A DNA stretch of 11,971 bases from an uncultured Thiotrichaceae bacterium (GTDB lineage Bacteria; Pseudomonadota; Gammaproteobacteria; Thiotrichales; Thiotrichaceae): positions 1 through 11,971 of the forward strand of contig CALHAO010000012.1 of NCBI GenBank assembly GCA_937931765.1, written 5' to 3'. Below the pieces are notes generated by a model. That model was not told the origin of the DNA. It did not search any database and saw nothing but the letters and a program-made list of their open reading frames with translations. Every line of letters begins with the position of its first letter. Positions within the stretch are counted from its first letter, which is position 1. Shown here piece by piece: positions 1 to 5,974 of the stretch. Position numbers and translations under genes: made by a program.

Positions 1-165
1 GATGTGGCGATATTTTCTATTTTTGGTAATGCTGACTGGATGACTTTGCCTTGGCTGATTTATAGCTATGCCGGGACTTACCGGATACCTGAGGCCTCGC
101 TGGCTGCGGTTATTTTGCTTGTATTATGTGGATTAATTGTCATGTTGTTTGAGAAAAATAACTAG
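1..165 (+). CDS. thiP: Thiamine ABC transporter permease, C-terminal end (partial)
   Basis: The window opens inside a gene whose last 54 codons read in frame 1 and end at TAG 163-165. The peptide contains FGNADWMTLPWLIY followed by a final hydrophobic segment (roughly AAVILLVLCGLIVMLF) and a short charged tail EKNN. This matches the end of ThiP, the inner-membrane permease of the thiamine/TPP importer ThiBPQ, where a conserved FGN..(F/M)TLP segment precedes the last membrane helix. The call is supported by the immediately following ATPase gene, which begins one base after this stop codon, so the two are certainly co-transcribed and probably translationally coupled. The 5' part, and presumably thiB with any TPP riboswitch, lie upstream of the window. 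Confidence 0.85.
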   Translation, partial: DVAIFSIFGNADWMTLPWLIYSYAGTYRIPEASLAAVILLVLCGLIVMLFEKNN

Positions 166-166
166 T

Positions 167-775
167 ATGTTATTGATTGAGAAGGTTGCTATTCGCCGGG
201 GTGAGGATATGCTCAGTTATGATTTTAGCTTGGAAGCGGGCAGAATTATGACGATTCAGGGGCGTAGTGGTGCAGGGAAATCTACCTTGCTGGATTTGAT
301 TGCTGGTTTTCTACAGCCGGAACAGGGTGACATCGTCTGGAATGAGCAGTCGTTATTGCACCTGCCTGTTGAGCAGAGGCCGGTCAGCATGTTGTTTCAG
401 GCTCATAATTTGTTTGAGCATATCAGCGTGGCAAAGAATTTGCAGTTGGGTTTGAATCTGAGTGCAGAGGGTGGTGTATCTGAGGTGGATGTCGAAACTG
501 CCGCAAAAGCATTGGGTGTTGATGAGTTGTTGCAACGTAAGCCTACTGCATTATCAGGTGGTCAGCGCCAGCGTGTTGCTTTACTGCGAACTTTACTGCG
601 CCCTGAGCCTTTGGTGTTATTAGATGAGCCATTTACCGGATTAGACGATACCACCCGGGAACAGGCTACTGATTGGGTGTTAAGTACTGCCCGCCACCAT
701 CATAAAACTGTGTTATTGATCACCCATCAGGATGAAGATGTGTCGCGGTTGGCTGACTGTAATTTGAAAATTTAA
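167..775 (+). CDS. thiQ: Thiamine import ATP-binding protein ThiQ
   Basis: This is the cytoplasmic ATPase that powers thiamine/TPP uptake with ThiP and the periplasmic binding protein ThiB. The 202-residue protein has all the ABC motifs: Walker A GRSGAGKST (32-40), Q-loop Q78 in LFQAHNLF, signature LSGGQ (129-133), Walker B LVLLDE (149-154) and H-loop H187 in LLITHQ. The length fits the small ThiQ family, which is about 200-235 residues. I chose the ATG at 167, one base after the thiP stop, because the protein then begins with the normal first beta strand (MLLIEKVAI). The longer reading from 137 adds ten residues that overlap thiP and look non-native. The assignment as ThiQ rather than another ABC ATPase rests mainly on the adjoining thiP. 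No transcriptional terminator with a clear T-tract follows. Confidence 0.9.
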   Translation: MLLIEKVAIRRGEDMLSYDFSLEAGRIMTIQGRSGAGKSTLLDLIAGFLQPEQGDIVWNEQSLLHLPVEQRPVSMLFQAHNLFEHISVAKNLQLGLNLSAEGGVSEVDVETAAKALGVDELLQRKPTALSGGQRQRVALLRTLLRPEPLVLLDEPFTGLDDTTREQATDWVLSTARHHHKTVLLITHQDEDVSRLADCNLKI

Positions 776-799
776 CTAGCTACAAATAGTTTGCACTCG

Positions 800-815
800 T
801 TGCGGTTAACCGCAA
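800..815. repeat. Perfect 16-base palindrome between thiQ and fis
   Basis: TTGCGGTTAACCGCAA is its own reverse complement with no spacer. It lies 24 bases past the thiQ stop codon, in the gap between convergent genes. As RNA it would fold into a 6-bp stem with a UUAA loop. It could be part of the 3' end of the thiPQ transcript or a protein-binding dyad. There is no T-run behind it, so a Rho-independent terminator call is not supported. Confidence 0.5.
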
Positions 816-842
816 TTAGCCTTACCAGACATTCCGGTCGAA

Positions 843-870
843 ATCCTCTCTTAAATAGTTAAGAGAGGAT
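843..870. terminator. Possible bidirectional terminator hairpin between convergent thiQ and fis
   Basis: A perfect 12-bp inverted repeat, ATCCTCTCTTAA and TTAAGAGAGGAT, is separated by the tetraloop ATAG. It sits between thiQ (ending at 775, plus strand) and fis (ending at 899, minus strand), the expected place for a shared terminator. The weak point is the tail. On the plus strand the first T-run (TTTTTT) comes about 14 bases after the stem, and on the minus strand there is no T-run. It may therefore act as an mRNA 3'-end stabiliser rather than a classical terminator. Confidence 0.45.
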
Positions 871-898
871 ACATGAGGTATAAAAGTATTTTTTAAAT

Positions 899-1150
899 TT
901 ACAAAAGATTGTGACGCTTTAGCTTTGTACGCAATGTGGCACGGTTGATGCCCATGCATTGTGCTGCTCTTGATTGATTGCCATGAGTATGACGCATCAT
1001 TATTTCAAGCATCGGACGTTCTACTTCATCAAGAACGATGCGGTAAACATTAGTTGCTTCCTGGTCACCTAAAGTATCCAGATAATCCTGAAGTGTACGG
1101 TGTACCGTTTCAGATAATGAAGGGTCCAAGGTGCGAGTTGATGTATTCAT
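899..1150 (-). CDS. fis: Short Fis-family nucleoid-associated DNA-binding protein
   Basis: Fis is a dimeric DNA-bending protein that organises the nucleoid and activates or represses many promoters, including those of stable RNA genes. The 83-residue product ends in the Fis helix-turn-helix, with GNQSRAAQCMGINRATLR corresponding to E. coli GNQTRAALMMGINRGTLR, followed by a basic tail (TKLKRHNLL). The preceding core (LDEVERPMLEIMMRHT) matches the Fis dimer helices. E. coli Fis has 98 residues. Here about 15 residues are missing from the N-terminus, covering most of the beta-hairpin arm. The start at 1150 is forced: an in-frame stop lies eight codons upstream with no ATG, GTG or TTG between. 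A weak AAAAGG lies 12 bases upstream. The usual partner dusB is not beside it, so the gene stands alone here. Confidence 0.88.
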   Translation of the reverse strand: MNTSTRTLDPSLSETVHRTLQDYLDTLGDQEATNVYRIVLDEVERPMLEIMMRHTHGNQSRAAQCMGINRATLRTKLKRHNLL

Positions 1151-1266
1151 TGTTTTATGTAACCTTTTATTTCATACAGCTGAAATTGCTAATCTCTCTA
1201 TAGATACCCTAAGCAATTACAGCGGTTTTTTAGGACAAACGATTCGAACATCCGTTTCCGGTACGT

Positions 1267-1312
1267 CGATTTTTCTGAAGCGTGAAAAAAGCTTATGCTT
1301 CATAAAAAATCG
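1267..1312. repeat. Interrupted inverted repeat upstream of fis
   Basis: CGATTTTTCTGAAGC (1267-1281) pairs with GCTTCATAAAAAATCG (1297-1312). There are an inner 5-bp stem (GAAGC/GCTTC) and an outer 8-bp stem (CGATTTTT/AAAAATCG), separated by a small internal loop; the apical loop is 15 bases. It lies 117-162 bases upstream of the fis start codon. It may belong to the fis regulatory region or mark the end of something lost from this region. No gene ends near enough on either strand for a terminator call. Confidence 0.4.
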
Positions 1313-1320
1313 TTTATAGT

Positions 1321-1454
1321 CCTGATGGTTGAGAATTACTGGTTAAGCCCTCTGTCTACGACACCAAGCCTGTTGCTGAGTTTCGCTGGTGAGTGAAAAT
1401 CAGTCAGATCGGTGCCTATTTCGAGCTGTTCCCAGTAGTGCTTCAATCATCAGG
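1321..1454. repeat. Imperfect 13-base inverted repeat flanking about 110 bases
   Basis: CCTGATGGTTGAG at 1321-1333 recurs in inverted form at 1442-1454 (reverse complement CCTGATGATTGAA), matching 11 of 13 bases. The enclosed segment has no open frame of note. The layout resembles a very small inverted-repeat element, but no flanking target duplication was seen, and a match of this size can arise by chance. Confidence 0.25.
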
Positions 1455-1497
1455 ACACCGGCTTGCGTATAGTGCCTGCTCGTGTTCTTCCGTGGTG

Positions 1498-1523
1498 TGC
1501 AATATTGCAACAATTAATATTGC
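1498..1523. repeat. AT-rich dyad (TGCAATATTGCA palindrome)
   Basis: TGCAATATTGCA at 1498-1509 is a perfect 12-base palindrome, and GCAATATT (1499-1506) is repeated in inverted form as AATATTGC at 1516-1523. This may be a protein-binding site or chance in AT-rich DNA. No adjacent promoter or gene gives it a role. Confidence 0.25.
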
Positions 1524-1829
1524 GAGAAGTTCATGACCGTTTGGTCTTCAACTCCGGTGTTCCTGGCACATCCACAGCCTGAACAATCGTCTTCAGAATT
1601 TTCTGAAATTTACGGCCTTCCCGTATTTTTTTATCAGAAATTACTTTTTCTCTTTATGGTGCCAAATTGACAACACGCAGTTGAAAAAATAATTGCTCAC
1701 TTCCGACACTGGTGTCAGAGGCTGGCTAATTTCAACTGATATGTTTTCGCAGCTAGCATGTTCTATAACGCAAACCATGAGGAAAAAGTCTACTTTACTG
1801 ATTAAAATTTATCAGCAGCACGCAGATAA

Positions 1830-2015
1830 GTGGCTGATATACCAGATAAACGGTCTAACAAACAACTGAAAGTAAGTTTTTCAGCTTGTCTTGATAATAG
1901 GACATTTCTTCTGATTAATGCTGACAAAATTCAAACTTTTGTAAATAGGGGTAAGCTTACCGATATGGTAAATAGTTTTCTTGGCGATTGGAACCTTACA
2001 GTGGAAATTTACTGA
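1830..2015 (+). CDS. Small hypothetical open frame, doubtful
   Basis: An open frame of 61 codons starts at GTG 1830 and ends at TGA 2013-2015, convergent with the antiporter gene. No ribosome binding site precedes the GTG. The latter part (FLLINADKIQTFVN, then KLTDMVNSFLGDWNLTVEIY) alternates hydrophobic strands and helices like a folded domain's C-terminus. It vaguely recalls the C-terminal end of DNA polymerase III tau subunits, but the similarity is far too weak to name. A second short frame (1777-1869, starting MRKKSTLLIKIYQQ) overlaps its start in another frame. The best reading is a remnant of a larger decayed gene, or simply a spurious frame. Confidence 0.2.
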   Translation: MADIPDKRSNKQLKVSFSACLDNRTFLLINADKIQTFVNRGKLTDMVNSFLGDWNLTVEIY

Positions 2016-2055
2016 TGTTTATAGGTTCAATGACGAAAATAGCCACATTTTTTGA

Positions 2056-4110
2056 TCATTTATTTAGCAATTTAACTGGTGGTCTAGTCTCAGTAATTTC
2101 CTTTGTTTCTTTTTTAGTGTTTCCCGCACCGATTAAGCGTTTTTCGGCGGTCTGAAAGTCTTTGCTTTTACTTTCGAGTACCAAGCAGTCATCAACCAGA
2201 AGTTTCATGGTCGGTGAGGGCGAATCACCCCGAATATCACCCCGTTTTATCGATTTAAGGAAAACGCCTACATTTTCTAACTTTAGTTCACCAATCGTTT
2301 TGCCAACAGCGCGGTCATTGGGCTGTAAAACAACGGTATGCAGGAATGAGTCATCCAGTGCTCTGTCCTTATTCTTTTCAGGCTGTTCACCGTGGAAGTA
2401 AGACTTAAGTGAGCGATAGCCGTCTGCGCGGATATGTTGTACTACTTCGGATACCTCTTCTGTGGGTAGGCCCAGTTGCTCCAGTACTCTTTCAGCGATG
2501 ATTAAACTGGCTTCCAGTGTTTCGGGTAAAACAGAGGTAGCACCGAGTTGTTCCAATTCATTCATGTGCAGGTCGCTGCGGGTGCGCACCAGTATTGGAA
2601 TGGTTTGTTGTTTTTTACGGGCAGCAGCAGTGATTAATTTGGCTGATTCAATGTCTGCAACAGTGACCACCACCATGCGGGCACGATACAGTCCGGCAGC
2701 AATCAGAATTTCCGGGCGGGTAGCATCTGCAAAGTAAACTTTGTCACCTGCCTCCCATGCTTTGGTCACAATGTCCGGATCTAATTCAAGTCCGATATAG
2801 GGTATGCCTTGCTCCTGCAATATCCGGCTCAGAGACTGACCAATACGGCGATAGCCGCAAATAATGACATGTTTCTCCAGCTCTTTGACTTCAAGAGAAA
2901 AGTCATGTGCTGCTTTGTAGCGTTGTTTTAAGTAACTATCGCCAAACAGCTTTCTACTTACAGTGTCGTTATAACGAATAATGAAGGGGGACAATGCCAT
3001 GCTAATAATGATAGCGGCTAGTACGCTTTGCACTTCTGCGTTAGAGAGTAGGTCATTACTCAGCGCCAGCGCCAATAAGGCAAAGCCGAACTCCCCGCCT
3101 TGTGCCAGTACCAGTCCGGTGCGCAATGAAGTGCCATTATCAGCGGCAAATAAGCGGGTTAGCAGGGCGATCAGAATGGCTTTTCCCAATGTTAGTCCCG
3201 ATACCAGCATCAATATAGGTAGCCATAAATCAGGCAGTACGCCGGGGTTAAGCTTAGTACCGACCACAACAAAGAAGACCCCCATGAGTATATCTCTGAA
3301 TGGACGTATTTCGGACTCGATCTGATGTTTGTACTCAGTATCACTCAGTAACATACCCGCCAGGAAAGCGCCCAATGCCAGTGACAGCCCCAGTGACTGA
3401 GTAGTCCATGCAGCGGTCAGGGCAACCAACAGAACCGTAATGTTAAACAGTTCGACAGATTGTGCCTTAGAAATATGGTGGAACAGAGGGCGTAGTACAT
3501 AATGTGCTGCCAGTAACATACCCGCTAAGGTAAATATGTTAATGAGCATTTCTATTGCAGCTGTACTAGTGCTGGCTTCGCCGGTGCCATCGCTGGCTAA
3601 AATGGGAATAATAATCAGGAAAGGCACGACGGCAATGTCCTGAAATAACAAGATGCCTAAAGCGAGTTGCCCATGCCGGGCGCGCATTTCACCCTGATCG
3701 GACAGTTGTTTGACGACGATCGCGGTGGACGATAACGCGAGTGCGCCACCGGCGATAATGGCTCCCTGCCAATCCATGCCGAAAAAATAAAGAATGCTGA
3801 AGCCAGCCAGGGTGGATAGAACAACCTGCAAGCCACCTAAGCCAAGCACGGTAGTTTTCATGGCTAAAAATTGTTTAACCGAAAATTCCAGTCCGATAGC
3901 AAACAACAGGAACACAACGCCCACTTCACCCATAAATTCAATGGCGTGACTGGCGGGTAACCAACCCAAGGCGTACTCGCCAGTCAGTGCACCCACCAGC
4001 AGGTAGCCAAGGATAGGGGGTAGCTTGAATAACCGGAATGCGCCCACAGCGGCAACAGACATTACCAATAGTAATAGAATGCCTTGCAATAGCCCTGTTT
4101 CGTGTTCCAT
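2056..4110 (-). CDS. CPA2-family monovalent cation:proton antiporter with RCK domain (KefB/YbaL-like)
   Basis: An inner-membrane K+ or Na+/H+ antiporter of the KefB/KefC/YbaL type, 684 residues. Residues 1-385 are a polytopic Na_H_exchanger domain with hallmark segments LFAIGLEFS (69-77), ALSSTAIVVKQL (125-136), LFQDIAVVP (155-163, conserved QD), GAFLAGMLLSDTEYKHQIE (247-265) and LAQGGEFGFALL (335-346). Residues about 412-545 form an RCK/TrkA-N nucleotide-binding domain, and about 585-660 a TrkA-C domain, followed by a short charged tail. The start at 4110 is preceded by AGGGGG at good spacing; an ATG 13 codons further upstream lacks such a site and adds non-conserved residues. The RCK fingerprint reads GYRRIGQ at 419-425, so the middle glycine of GxGxxG is Arg421. 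Ion specificity and glutathione-adduct gating cannot be deduced. No quinone-reductase-type ancillary gene (kefF/kefG) is adjacent. Confidence 0.85.
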   Translation of the reverse strand: MEHETGLLQGILLLLVMSVAAVGAFRLFKLPPILGYLLVGALTGEYALGWLPASHAIEFMGEVGVVFLLFAIGLEFSVKQFLAMKTTVLGLGGLQVVLSTLAGFSILYFFGMDWQGAIIAGGALALSSTAIVVKQLSDQGEMRARHGQLALGILLFQDIAVVPFLIIIPILASDGTGEASTSTAAIEMLINIFTLAGMLLAAHYVLRPLFHHISKAQSVELFNITVLLVALTAAWTTQSLGLSLALGAFLAGMLLSDTEYKHQIESEIRPFRDILMGVFFVVVGTKLNPGVLPDLWLPILMLVSGLTLGKAILIALLTRLFAADNGTSLRTGLVLAQGGEFGFALLALALSNDLLSNAEVQSVLAAIIISMALSPFIIRYNDTVSRKLFGDSYLKQRYKAAHDFSLEVKELEKHVIICGYRRIGQSLSRILQEQGIPYIGLELDPDIVTKAWEAGDKVYFADATRPEILIAAGLYRARMVVVTVADIESAKLITAAARKKQQTIPILVRTRSDLHMNELEQLGATSVLPETLEASLIIAERVLEQLGLPTEEVSEVVQHIRADGYRSLKSYFHGEQPEKNKDRALDDSFLHTVVLQPNDRAVGKTIGELKLENVGVFLKSIKRGDIRGDSPSPTMKLLVDDCLVLESKSKDFQTAEKRLIGAGNTKKETKEITETRPPVKLLNK

Positions 4111-4187
4111 GTAGCCCCCTGAAAATTTAAAGTTGCTGATAAATAGCACGACAAATAATTATTGTGTGTATTTAGCATTCTATTTTT

Positions 4188-4207
4188 GCCTGTATACCCG
4201 GACAGGC
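4188..4207. promoter_or_regulatory. Dyad in the divergent intergenic region (candidate operator)
   Basis: GCCTGT and ACAGGC form a perfect 6-bp inverted repeat around an 8-base spacer. It sits in the 187-base region between the divergent starts of the antiporter (4110, minus) and the GST-like protein (4298, plus). Its size and place fit a dimeric regulator site, but no regulator gene lies nearby and no confident promoter pair was found on either strand. Confidence 0.25.
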
Positions 4208-4297
4208 GATTACAAGTATTTTAAATCTTTAGCCAAAACACTTATAGTGGCAAACCATTTTATATGCCCCTTTTTGAAAAAAAATCCGAGGTTTTCT

Positions 4298-4963
4298 ATG
4301 TTGACTCTTTATCAATTCCGATCATGCCCTTTTTGTGGGAAAGTCCGGGCGTTCATGAATCATGCCGGAATAGAGTATGCCACAGTTGAGGTGGCACCTT
4401 TTGGCATGAAAGAGCTGGATTTTACGGATCATAAAAAAGTACCGGTGCTGCGTGATGGTGATAATACCATCGTGGAGTCTGCCGCAATTGTTGAATACCT
4501 AAACCAACATTATGGTCGGTTATCAGCGAGTGAAGGTTCAGATGAGTGGATGATATGGGTTGATAAAACCTTGGTGCAATATTTACCACCTCTGATTCAC
4601 CCAAGCTTCAGCACCTCATTCAAAAATTTCGCTGTGGTGATGGGGCGTGAGCAAATCAGTGGCATTAAAGGCTTTTTTGTGCGTCTGGGTGGGTCGGTAG
4701 TGATGCCTAAAGTAGCGCGCAAGATGAAAGCCAAAAATAATATTGTGGATGTTGAGCAGGAATTTAGTGCGGCTGTTGATCGTTGGGTGACTGAAGGCTT
4801 GGCCGGAAAAGCATTTTTTGGTGGTGAGCAGGCTGATCAGGTGGATACCAGTGTGTTTGGTGTGCTGCATTCAGCGCGAGGTATGGGCATTATCGAAGCT
4901 GAGAAATCCCGCAGTAAGGAATTTGCGCATTGGTATGATGTTTGTGCAACGACCATGGCATGA
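4298..4963 (+). CDS. Glutaredoxin/glutathione S-transferase-fold protein, prostaglandin E synthase 2-like
   Basis: A 221-residue soluble protein with an N-terminal thioredoxin/glutaredoxin fold and a helical GST-type C-terminal domain. The redox motif is CPFC at residues 10-13, in a context (SCPFCGKVRAFM) very like eukaryotic mPGES-2 (CPFCSKVRAFL). KVPVL (47-51) carries the cis-proline (P49), and VESAAIVEYL from residue 59 holds the Glu-Ser pair that contacts glutathione in GSTs. The C-terminal part has WVDKTLVQYLPP and, late on, FFGGEQADQVDTSVFGVL, matching the mPGES-2/GST helix with its N-capping Asp. No signal peptide or membrane anchor is visible, so it is probably cytoplasmic. The start at 4298 has CCGAGG seven bases upstream; longer readings add only non-native residues. 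It lies divergent from the antiporter and 63 bases before tyrA with no terminator between. The substrate is unknown, and a general thiol-transferase role is equally possible. Confidence 0.75.
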   Translation: MLTLYQFRSCPFCGKVRAFMNHAGIEYATVEVAPFGMKELDFTDHKKVPVLRDGDNTIVESAAIVEYLNQHYGRLSASEGSDEWMIWVDKTLVQYLPPLIHPSFSTSFKNFAVVMGREQISGIKGFFVRLGGSVVMPKVARKMKAKNNIVDVEQEFSAAVDRWVTEGLAGKAFFGGEQADQVDTSVFGVLHSARGMGIIEAEKSRSKEFAHWYDVCATTMA

Positions 4964-5026
4964 ATAGCTTATCCGGTGCTGGCAAACTCAGGTGGGATAT
5001 GGAAGAATGGTTGATTGCAATTTCTG

Positions 5027-5926
5027 ATGAGCATCAAGTTGAGTGATCGGGTGATTAAAAAACTAGTTATATTCGGAGTTGGCTTGATCGGTGGTTCGCT
5101 GGCGATTGCGTTACGTAATGCAGGTTATTGTGAACGTATTGTCGGGTGTAGTCGTAGTGCTGATAACTTGCAGCGTGCTGTCGATCTGGGGGTGATTGAT
5201 GATTTTACACTAGATCCATTAGAAGCTGTGCAAGGTGCTGACATGATCTTTCTGGCGGTGCCGATTGGTGTGATGCGCATTGTGCTGGAGCAAATTATGC
5301 CCGCACTGGAGCCTGGTGCAGTAATAACGGATGGTGGCAGTGCTAAAACGGCGATTGTTGAAGCGGCGCAGGCTGTTCTCAGTGATGAAGCATTAGCACG
5401 TTTTGTGCCAGGGCATCCGATAGCAGGGCGTGAGCGCAGTGGTGTTGAAGCTGCCATCGGTGATTTGTACAGCGGGCGACGGATTATTCTGACGCCTCTG
5501 GAAAGCACTTCAGTTGATGCTGTGAATAAAGTGGATGCGATGTGGCAGGCTACCGGCGCGGTAGTTGAGCAGATGCCGATGGCATTGCATGATGAAGTAT
5601 TGGCGGCTACCAGTCATTTGCCACATGTGCTGGCATTTTCGTTGGTCGACACTCTATTAGGTATGCCACAACAGGAAGATATTTTACGTTATGCAGCCGG
5701 TGGTTTTAAAGATTTTACCCGTATTGCTTCGAGTGACCCAGTGATGTGGCGGGATATTTGTTTACATAATAGCGCAGCTATTCTGGAAATGATTGCTGCT
5801 ATACAAACGAATTTGGGTGAATTCGCTGAGTTGATTGAGCAACAGAAAGGTGACGATTTACTACAACGCATGGAAAGTTCTAAACAAGCGCGTGATCGTT
5901 ATGTGGCTCAGCTGGATGCCGGGTGA
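5027..5926 (+). CDS. tyrA: Prephenate dehydrogenase (TyrA)
   Basis: Catalyses NAD(P)+-dependent oxidative decarboxylation of prephenate to 4-hydroxyphenylpyruvate in tyrosine synthesis, in the cytoplasm. With the ATG at 5027 the protein has 299 residues. The Rossmann motif is GVGLIGGS (17-24). The catalytic-site features of the TyrA family are visible: DGGSAK (102-107), HPIAGRE (130-136) with the catalytic His130, and HDEVLAATSHLPH (188-200). AAGGFKDFTRIASSDPVMW then marks the helical dimerisation domain. The start is uncertain: ATG 5027 has no good ribosome binding site, TTG 5015 has GGAAG nine bases upstream, and GTG 5051 would give the compact N-terminus common in the family. No fused chorismate mutase, ACT or EPSP synthase domain is present. 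It is probably in one operon with cmk, 48 bases downstream. Confidence 0.92.
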   Translation: MSIKLSDRVIKKLVIFGVGLIGGSLAIALRNAGYCERIVGCSRSADNLQRAVDLGVIDDFTLDPLEAVQGADMIFLAVPIGVMRIVLEQIMPALEPGAVITDGGSAKTAIVEAAQAVLSDEALARFVPGHPIAGRERSGVEAAIGDLYSGRRIILTPLESTSVDAVNKVDAMWQATGAVVEQMPMALHDEVLAATSHLPHVLAFSLVDTLLGMPQQEDILRYAAGGFKDFTRIASSDPVMWRDICLHNSAAILEMIAAIQTNLGEFAELIEQQKGDDLLQRMESSKQARDRYVAQLDAG

Positions 5927-5974
5927 CATGGTTTTGCCCCGTTTTATCGATTTTATGACACAGGACAAGTATGC

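Larger units (their letters stand above)
1151..2055. other. Gene-poor 0.9-kb region, possibly decayed sequence
   Basis: Between the fis start and the 3' end of the antiporter gene I see no reading frame that I can assign to a family. The first 150-200 bases should hold the fis promoter and leader; no convincing -35/-10 pair was found. The rest has many stop codons in all frames. Short open segments switch frame, for example on the minus strand around 1520-1640 and 1430-1480, and on the plus strand 1693-1869 and 1830-2015, as in a decayed gene, but none is identifiable. Inverted repeats occur at 1267-1312, 1321-1454 and 1498-1523. No transposase or insertion-sequence ends were recognised. Confidence 0.5.

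Noticed and set aside
1131..1319. Plus-strand open frame of about 62 codons overlapping the fis start
   Set aside because: It begins inside fis on the other strand, has no ribosome binding site and shows no family resemblance; it is the antisense of fis and its leader.
1440..1473. Minus-strand peptide RHYTQAGVLM recalling the YTKAGVML motif of UmuC-type Y-family polymerases
   Set aside because: Only about ten residues match; the flanking frame shows no other UmuC motif and soon hits a stop. Too short to name a pseudogene.
1777..1869. Short frame MRKKSTLLIKIYQQ resembling the start of YidD
   Set aside because: It ends after 30 residues, lacks the YidD cysteine/CSEY motif and overlaps another short frame; probably chance.
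2162..3325. Several plus-strand open frames opposite the antiporter gene
   Set aside because: They lie entirely antisense to a well-supported 684-codon gene and have no recognisable domains or ribosome binding sites.
4126..4154. TTGTCG-17-TTTAAA as a minus-strand promoter for the antiporter
   Set aside because: Both boxes are only 4/6 and transcription would begin about nine bases before the start codon, within the ribosome binding site; not convincing.
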